A DNA stretch of 11,407 nt from Syntrophomonadaceae bacterium. GTDB lineage: Bacteria; Bacillota; Dethiobacteria; DTU022. Made by a program: the position numbers and the translations under genes. This document shows positions 7,375 through 11,407 of the stretch, piece after piece. The notes under the pieces are model-generated. The model was not told the DNA's origin, ran no database searches, and saw nothing but the letters and a program-made list of their open reading frames with translations. Position 1 is the stretch's first letter, and each line of letters opens with the position of its first letter. The stretch spans positions 1-11,407 of the forward strand of contig PUKR01000101.1 of the NCBI GenBank assembly GCA_003552365.1, in the 5' to 3' direction.

Positions 7375-7383
7375 TGATATAAT
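7375..7383 (+). promoter_or_regulatory. Extended -10 promoter (TGATATAAT) for the microprotein/FmdB unit
   Basis: TG-A-TATAAT is a perfect extended -10 element. The -35 position holds only a T-rich stretch (7354-7360), which is usual for extended -10 promoters. Transcription would start near 7390, giving a leader of about 65 nt to the ATG at 7457. A second gene (FmdB-like) lies downstream without an intervening terminator. Confidence 0.65.
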
Positions 7384-7456
7384 TACCAGTAGATTTTTAA
7401 GCTTTTCAAGAGCATTAAATAATGAGCTTATTCAAAGGAGGTAAAGATTTTAATTT

Positions 7457-7549
7457 ATGGCGAAAGAAAAGACAAGGAAACAGTTAAAAAGACAGCGCAA
7501 GAAAAGAAGACGGGCAAAAAAGAGAAAACGATTGAAGGGCCGGACCTAA
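7457..7549 (+). CDS. Small, extremely basic protein of unknown function (30 aa)
   Basis: An ATG frame encodes 30 residues beginning MAKEKTRKQLKRQRKKRRRA and ending LKGRT. Ten Lys and nine Arg (19 of 30) stand against one Glu, and no aromatic, Cys, His or Asp is present. It is preceded by a strong AAAGGAGGT (7434-7442), though the 15-nt spacing to the ATG is long. An in-frame TAA at 7451-7453 rules out an upstream start. A TGATATAAT promoter lies about 75 nt upstream. The composition suggests an RNA- or ribosome-binding peptide, comparable in size and charge with ribosomal THX or the bS22/AURKAIP1-like mini-proteins, but the actual sequence does not match either as I remember them. It is probably co-transcribed with the FmdB-like gene 111 nt downstream. 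Function is unknown; existence as a gene is inferred from signals and composition only. Confidence 0.6.
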   Translation: MAKEKTRKQLKRQRKKRRRAKKRKRLKGRT

Positions 7550-7660
7550 TTTAAGTTGAGTCGAGGCATTACCGGATCATCAAGGTTAGCTTAGCAAAAA
7601 ATTTATGTGGACTTATTGTGCATTAAGCAAACATCTGATCAAGAGGGAGGAGGCTTTGTT

Positions 7661-7843
7661 TTGCCCCTGTATGAATTTTACTGTTCCACATGCCGGAAAA
7701 AGATAGAAGAGCTTTGCGGGGCCGGTACGGAAAGCATTCGTTGTCCGTCCTGCGGGGAAGATGCCGGGAAAGTGTTTTCCACCTTCCGCACCGGTAAGGG
7801 CGCAAACGGAGGCGGAACAGCTTCCTCTGGTTGCGGTGGGTGA
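7661..7843 (+). CDS. FmdB-family putative regulatory zinc ribbon protein (60 aa)
   Basis: A short zinc-ribbon protein of the FmdB type (CxxC_CXXC_SSSS domain). It starts PLYEFYCSTC, has the first Cys pair C8/C11, the second pair C28/C31 in CPSCG, and the usual low-complexity Gly/Ser tail ending SSGCGG. Family members were first linked to formamidase and amide regulation, but their biochemical role is mostly unknown; the four Cys should bind zinc. I choose the TTG at 7661 because GGGAGGAGG (7645-7653) lies 7 nt upstream and the resulting MPLYEF start is the family norm. A GTG at 7607 would add 18 unconserved residues. It sits between the basic microprotein and pyrG in the same direction. Confidence 0.88.
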   Translation: MPLYEFYCSTCRKKIEELCGAGTESIRCPSCGEDAGKVFSTFRTGKGANGGGTASSGCGG

Positions 7844-7849
7844 ACTAAA

Positions 7850-7883
7850 ACCAGCTGCAGCAGTTGCTGAGCCTGGTAATTTT
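7850..7883 (+). terminator. Hairpin with short T run after the FmdB-like gene
   Basis: The sequence ACCAGCTGCAGC (7850-7861) can pair with GCTGAGCCTGGT (7866-7877) with two single-base bulges and an AGTT loop. It is followed by AATTTT (7878-7883). It starts 7 nt after the FmdB stop, so it is likely a moderately strong terminator or attenuator separating that unit from pyrG. The imperfect stem and short T run keep confidence moderate. Confidence 0.5.
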
Positions 7884-7891
7884 AACCGAGT

Positions 7892-7921
7892 TTGAATAGT
7901 TTAACCTATATTTATTGTAAT
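7892..7921 (+). promoter_or_regulatory. Candidate sigma-A promoter of pyrG
   Basis: TTGAAT (7892-7897, 4 of 6 to the -35 consensus) and TGTAAT (7916-7921, 5 of 6 to the -10 consensus) are 18 bp apart. Transcription would start near 7928, leaving a leader of only about 20 nt containing the AGGGAGG ribosome site. The predicted start lacks the GGG run needed for the Bacillus subtilis type of CTP-sensing reiterative attenuation. Confidence 0.5.
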
Positions 7922-7946
7922 TTGCACTGCAGTAAGGGAGGCGCAT

Positions 7947-9560
7947 ATGACTAAATATATCTTTGTAACCGGTGGAGTTGTTTCATCATTGGGCAAGGGA
8001 ATTACCGCTGCCTCTCTGGGATGCTTACTCAAAAACAGGGGCTTAAAGCTAACGATTCAAAAATTTGACCCCTACATAAATTACGATCCCGGAACAATGA
8101 GCCCCTATCAGCACGGTGAAGTTTTTGTTACAGAGGACGGTGCTGAAACAGATCTTGATCTAGGTCATTATGAGCGCTTTATTGACGAACCCCTGACCAA
8201 AGATAACAATGTTACTGCCGGCAGGGTTTACTGGTCCGTGATTCAGGGTGAAAGGGAAGGGGTTTACCAGGGCAACACAGTCCAGGTTATACCCCATGTT
8301 ACGGATGAAATTAAGAAATGTATTACCAAGCTTGACCGTAATGGCGATCTGGACCTGGTAATTACCGAAATAGGTGGCACGGTCGGTGATATTGAAAGCC
8401 TGCCTTTCATGGAAGCCATTCGTCAGCTCAGGTATGATCTTAGCTGGGAAAATGTTTTGTTCATCCATGTGACCCTGGTTCCGTACCTGCCTATGTCCGG
8501 CGAACTTAAAACCAAACCGACCCAGCACAGTGTTAAAGAACTGCGCAGTATCGGGATTCAGCCGGATATTATAGTCTGCAGGACCGAACAAACCCTGCCT
8601 GATGATCTGAGAAAAAAAATTGCCCTGTTCTGCAATATTCAGCCTGATGAAGTGGTAGAGAACCTCGATACTAAAACGGTTTATGAAGTGCCCCTGCTGC
8701 TGCAGAAGCAGAATTTGGATCAAATGGTCCTGGAAAAACTTAACCTGCACCGGGAACCTGCGGATATGAGTGAATGGCAGGAGCTGGTTGAGCAGGAAAG
8801 CAAGCTGCAAAAAGAAGTTAAGATTGCCCTGGTAGGAAAATACGTTTCTCTGCCCGATGCTTATATTAGTATTAACGAAGCCCTTTTTCACGCAGGCCTG
8901 GAACATGATGTGGCGGTTAAAACTGAACTTGTTCCCGCCGAAGAATTTGAATCGGGGGAAAACTGTAATAAACTTATGGATGCTGACGGGATTATAGTGC
9001 CCGGTGGATTCGGAGAACGTGGTATAGAGGGAAAAATTGAAGCGGTCCGCTTGGCCAGGGAGGAGCAAATTCCCTTTTTCGGGCTCTGCCTTGGGATGCA
9101 GTGTGCAGTGATTGAATTTGCCCGGAATGTTGCCGGGATAGAAGGGGCACACAGTACCGAGTTTAACCCTGATACCCCGGGGCCGGTTATAGATTACCTG
9201 CCCGGTCAGAATGAGCACACCTGGCTTGGCGGGACCCTGCGCCTGGGCGCTTATCCATGTTCGATTAAAAAAGGAACCCTGGCTGAAAAGGCTTTTGGCG
9301 AGAGAACAGTGATGGAAAGACACCGGCACCGGTATGAATTCAACAATGAATACAAAGCAGTGTTGGAGAATGCGGGGATGGTTTTCAGCGGAATAAATGA
9401 AAATGACCGGCTGGTCGAAATGGTAGAGTTAAAAAATCATCCCTGGTTCGTTGCCGTCCAATTCCATCCGGAGTTTAAGTCAAGGCCGTTACGTTCGCAT
9501 CCCCTGTTTAGAGACTTCATTGAAGCAGCTATTAACCGGAAAAATAATAAGGATCGCTGA
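7947..9560 (+). CDS. pyrG: CTP synthase (glutamine-hydrolysing)
   Basis: The enzyme converts UTP, ATP and glutamine to CTP, the last step of pyrimidine nucleotide synthesis, in the cytoplasm. The N-terminal amidoligase domain (about 1-265) has the signature TKYIFVTGGVVSSLGKGI with its P-loop-like SSLGKG, and conserved KFDPYINYDPGTMSP and EIGGTVGDIES. The C-terminal class I glutamine amidotransferase domain (about 290-530) has GGFGERG (353-359), the nucleophile C381 in GLCLGMQC, and H507/E509 in QFHPEF, completing the Cys-His-Glu triad. The length of 537 aa is standard. The ATG is preceded by AGGGAGG (7935-7941) at 5 nt. Its last 29 bp overlap tail-to-tail with the ANTAR regulator gene on the other strand. 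A long open frame antisense to it (8160-9329) is a reading artefact. Confidence 0.98.
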   Translation: MTKYIFVTGGVVSSLGKGITAASLGCLLKNRGLKLTIQKFDPYINYDPGTMSPYQHGEVFVTEDGAETDLDLGHYERFIDEPLTKDNNVTAGRVYWSVIQGEREGVYQGNTVQVIPHVTDEIKKCITKLDRNGDLDLVITEIGGTVGDIESLPFMEAIRQLRYDLSWENVLFIHVTLVPYLPMSGELKTKPTQHSVKELRSIGIQPDIIVCRTEQTLPDDLRKKIALFCNIQPDEVVENLDTKTVYEVPLLLQKQNLDQMVLEKLNLHREPADMSEWQELVEQESKLQKEVKIALVGKYVSLPDAYISINEALFHAGLEHDVAVKTELVPAEEFESGENCNKLMDADGIIVPGGFGERGIEGKIEAVRLAREEQIPFFGLCLGMQCAVIEFARNVAGIEGAHSTEFNPDTPGPVIDYLPGQNEHTWLGGTLRLGAYPCSIKKGTLAEKAFGERTVMERHRHRYEFNNEYKAVLENAGMVFSGINENDRLVEMVELKNHPWFVAVQFHPEFKSRPLRSHPLFRDFIEAAINRKNNKDR

Positions 9561-10098
9561 TAATTTTTGCCGACATTTCGCCTGTTGAAATTCGTTCTTT
9601 CATGCTGGATTTCCGGAGCAGCTGATAAGCTTCATTTTCACCCAGGTTGTATGTCCTTGAGAGAATTCCTTTGGCTCTTTCAATCAGCTTGCGTTCATTA
9701 AGCTTGTTTTGGAGATCTTCAATCTCTTTGCGAAGCTTTTTTTTATGCGCAAATTCATTGCACACCGTCTCTGCTACAGCTGTTAGAACGGTGGTTTCTA
9801 CCGGCCAGGTTAGCTGGACATAGAGGTTTAAGTCGGCTCCGCTGGTATTGATGTAAATGGCTGCCGAAAGGGCGTCTTCTTCTATAATATCGGCAAGCTG
9901 GGCGATATTTCCCGGTGGAAGGGCGGTATCAACAACCGTAAGCCATGGTTGGACTTTGCGTAAGGTTCTAAGCAGGTCCGGTATATTTCGTCCTACCCCT
10001 GAAGAATGAAAACCAGCTTCGCTTAATATAGCGGTAACTGTTCTTTGGAGGCCTTGTTTGTTTGTCCCGATGCAAAAATCATACCTGTTATTTATCAT
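9532..10098 (-). CDS. ANTAR-domain response regulator (putative RNA-binding antiterminator)
   Basis: The C-terminal part (about 128-182) is an ANTAR domain: a coiled-coil helix leading into KLIERAKGILSRTYNLGENEAYQLLRK, then SSMKERISTGEMSAKII. Such domains bind paired hexaloop RNA hairpins and block terminators (NasR, EutV and AmiR are models). The N-terminal part (1-120) has a receiver-like fold with D57 in VVDTALP at the phosphoacceptor position. The acidic pair expected near residues 7-10 is reduced to D7, and I do not see the usual switch Lys after the YINTS stretch, so it may be a pseudo-receiver. The length of 188 aa is normal for the NasT/AmiR type. The ATG has a weak GGGTGG ribosome site 4 nt upstream. 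It lies downstream of glutamine synthetase but behind a terminator and with its own promoter, so a nitrogen-related role is inferred from context. Confidence 0.87.
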   Translation of the reverse strand: MINNRYDFCIGTNKQGLQRTVTAILSEAGFHSSGVGRNIPDLLRTLRKVQPWLTVVDTALPPGNIAQLADIIEEDALSAAIYINTSGADLNLYVQLTWPVETTVLTAVAETVCNEFAHKKKLRKEIEDLQNKLNERKLIERAKGILSRTYNLGENEAYQLLRKSSMKERISTGEMSAKIISDPYYFSG

Positions 10099-10151
10099 AT
10101 TGCCACCCGGTATAAATAATCATGTTATAGAAGCTTTTTTCTATGGTAAAT

Positions 10152-10180
10152 ATTATACAATGTTTTGCAGTTTTTGTAGA
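10152..10180 (-). promoter_or_regulatory. Candidate sigma-A promoter of the ANTAR gene
   Basis: On the minus strand TCTACA (10180-10175, 4 of 6 to the -35 consensus) and a perfect TATAAT (10157-10152) are 17 bp apart. Transcription would begin near 10145, about 47 nt before the ATG at 10098. This supports separate transcription from glnA. Confidence 0.65.
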
Positions 10181-10194
10181 TGAAAACCCTGGCT

Positions 10195-10235
10195 AAAACG
10201 GGCTGATCCGTTTAACCCGGAACAGCCCGTTTTTT
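10195..10235 (-). terminator. Bidirectional terminator after glnA
   Basis: An 11-bp stem, AAAACGGGCTG (10195-10205) with CAGCCCGTTTT (10223-10233), has an inner TCCG/CGGA extension and T tracts on both strands. On the minus strand it follows the glutamine synthetase stop codon by about 28 nt. This is the natural terminator for that gene and separates it from the ANTAR gene. Confidence 0.88.
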
Positions 10236-10262
10236 ATACCCTTAAAAATGTCTATCGCTTAT

Positions 10263-11407
10263 TTAGAAGCGAGCCAGGTACCGGTTAACCTCCCATTCAT
10301 GGACCTCGATCTTGTAGTCAAACCATTCTTTTAACCTGCCCTCACGAAAGCGTTTGTAAATGTGTTCACCGAGAGCTTCCTGGATAATTGGATCTTCATC
10401 CAGGGCAATGATTGCCTGGTGGAGGTTTCCCGGAAGCTGCTCGATGGAATACCTCTCTTTTTCCTCGTCAGTCATGGTATATATATTTAAATTTACCGGT
10501 TCCGGCGGTTCTATTTGCTTGTGGATTCCATCCAGTCCGGCGCGCAGCATGGTGGCAAAAGCCAGGTACGGGTTACAGGAGGGATCTGGGCTGCGTAGTT
10601 CAACCCGGGTGCCGATACCCCTCCTGGCCGGAACCCTGACCAGGGGGCTGCGATTGCGATGTGACCAGGCTATGTAGACCGGTGCTTCGTAACCCGGCAC
10701 AAGCCGCTTGTAGGAGTTGACCAGGGGATTGGTGATTGCGGTGTAACCTTTGGCATGGTCAAGCAGCCCGCCGATGAAGTAAAGCATTTCTTTGCTCATT
10801 TCGTCAGGTGCCTCGGGGTCGTGAAATGCACTGCTTCCGTTTTTGAAGAAAGAAAGGTGGGTATGCATTCCTGAACCGTTGATCCCGGAAATCGGCTTGG
10901 GCATAAAGGTGGCATAAAGGCCGTGTCTCTGGGCGATGGTGCGGACAACAAAGCGGAATGTAGCCAGGTCGTCAGCAGTGCGCAGAGCATCACTATACTT
11001 AAAATCAATTTCGTGTTGTCCCGGGGCTACTTCGTGGTGGGAGGCTTCGATTTCCAAACCCATTTGTTCTAAGCTCAAAACCATATCCCGGCGGGCATTT
11101 TCACCAAGGTCTGTCGGGGCCAGGTCGAAATATCCTCCCTGGTCGTGGGTGTGCAGGGTGGGAGCTCCATTTCCGTCGGTGTGGAACATGAAAAATTCTG
11201 CTTCCGGGCCGCAGTTCATGGTGTAACCTTCCTTGCCGGCCAGTTCGATCATACGCTTGAGCTGGCTGCGCGGGCATCCGGCAAATGGTTCCCCCTCCGG
11301 TGTGTATACATCACACATTAACCTGGCTACCCCGCCTTCTTTGGGGCGAAAGGGGAAAATTGCAAAGGTATCCATATCCGGGCGCAGGTACATGTCGGAT
11401 TCCTCAA
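10263..11407 (-). CDS. glnA: Glutamine synthetase type I, short (alpha) form, 5' end outside the window
   Basis: The enzyme makes glutamine from glutamate, ammonia and ATP. The frame stays open to the window edge, with EESD before the first in-window ATG (11393), matching the family's ESDMYLRPD context. That ATG is therefore internal, and roughly 60-70 N-terminal residues are missing. Counting from 11393, visible motifs are the metal ligands in GPEAEFFMF (62-70), HEVAPGQHEIDF (119-130), the SGMHTHLSFF ATP/metal segment (171-180), the NPLVNSYKRLVPGYEAPVY loop (221-239) with its flexible-loop function, and RVPARRGIGTRVELRSPDPS (253-272). It lacks the roughly 25-residue insertion and the Tyr-adenylylation segment of the beta form, so it should be the alpha (Firmicutes/archaeal) form controlled by feedback and regulators. 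Its leader, where regulatory RNA would lie, is outside the window. Confidence 0.97.
   Translation of the reverse strand, partial: EESDMYLRPDMDTFAIFPFRPKEGGVARLMCDVYTPEGEPFAGCPRSQLKRMIELAGKEGYTMNCGPEAEFFMFHTDGNGAPTLHTHDQGGYFDLAPTDLGENARRDMVLSLEQMGLEIEASHHEVAPGQHEIDFKYSDALRTADDLATFRFVVRTIAQRHGLYATFMPKPISGINGSGMHTHLSFFKNGSSAFHDPEAPDEMSKEMLYFIGGLLDHAKGYTAITNPLVNSYKRLVPGYEAPVYIAWSHRNRSPLVRVPARRGIGTRVELRSPDPSCNPYLAFATMLRAGLDGIHKQIEPPEPVNLNIYTMTDEEKERYSIEQLPGNLHQAIIALDEDPIIQEALGEHIYKRFREGRLKEWFDYKIEVHEWEVNRYLARF

Noticed and set aside
7224..7456. Cobalamin riboswitch in front of nrdJ
   Set aside because: The 233-bp gap is too short and AT-rich, contains a promoter for the other strand, and shows no B12-box-like GCCACTG sequence.
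7607..7660. GTG start extending the FmdB-like protein to 78 residues
   Set aside because: The downstream TTG has a perfect ribosome site and gives the family's normal MPLYEF start.
8160..9329. Minus-strand 389-residue open frame inside pyrG
   Set aside because: pyrG is unambiguous on the other strand with all motifs; the antisense frame has no recognisable domain or ribosome site.
1..11407. CRISPR array, toxin-antitoxin pair, prophage or defence island
   Set aside because: No direct repeat array, integrase, or paired small toxin genes are visible; the genes are core or catabolic metabolism.

Overview
The window looks like chromosome of an anaerobic, Clostridia-like member of the Firmicutes. 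Supporting signs are strong AGGAGG-type ribosome binding sites, frequent TTG and GTG starts, a B12-dependent (oxygen-independent) ribonucleotide reductase, an ANTAR regulator beside a short-form glutamine synthetase, and a group IIC intron remnant behind a terminator. No species can be named from the sequence alone.

Layout: (1) 1-313: a tRNA operon (Gly-GCC, Cys-GCA, Leu-UAA) ending in an intrinsic terminator. (2) 318-481: the 5' piece of a group IIC intron, sitting directly behind that terminator, with no reverse transcriptase or domain V nearby. (3) 524-4976: a small catabolic locus. A YfcC-type carboxylate/amino-acid transporter on the minus strand is divergent from an N-acyl-D-amino-acid deacylase-like amidohydrolase and an M20 ArgE/DapE-type deacylase on the plus strand. 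The divergent gap holds a palindrome that reads as a -24/-12 (sigma-54) element toward the transporter. (4) 5004-7223: class II ribonucleotide reductase (minus). (5) 7375-9560 (plus): a promoter, a 30-residue extremely basic microprotein, a 60-residue FmdB-type zinc ribbon protein, a hairpin, then pyrG (CTP synthase). (6) 9532-11407 (minus): glutamine synthetase, cut by the window end, a bidirectional terminator, and an ANTAR-domain regulator with its own promoter. The regulator's 3' end overlaps the 3' end of pyrG by 29 bp.

How the genes work together: the transporter and two hydrolases suggest uptake and deacylation of N-acylated amino acids or related compounds, giving free amino acids. 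NrdJ and PyrG supply nucleotides. Glutamine synthetase supplies glutamine, the nitrogen donor of PyrG, and the ANTAR protein is probably a nitrogen-related RNA-binding antiterminator.

Most of the window is ordinary core metabolism. The least explained items are the microprotein at 7457-7549, the palindromic -24/-12 element at 2100-2115, and the intron remnant at 318-481. I see no convincing multi-gene undescribed system.
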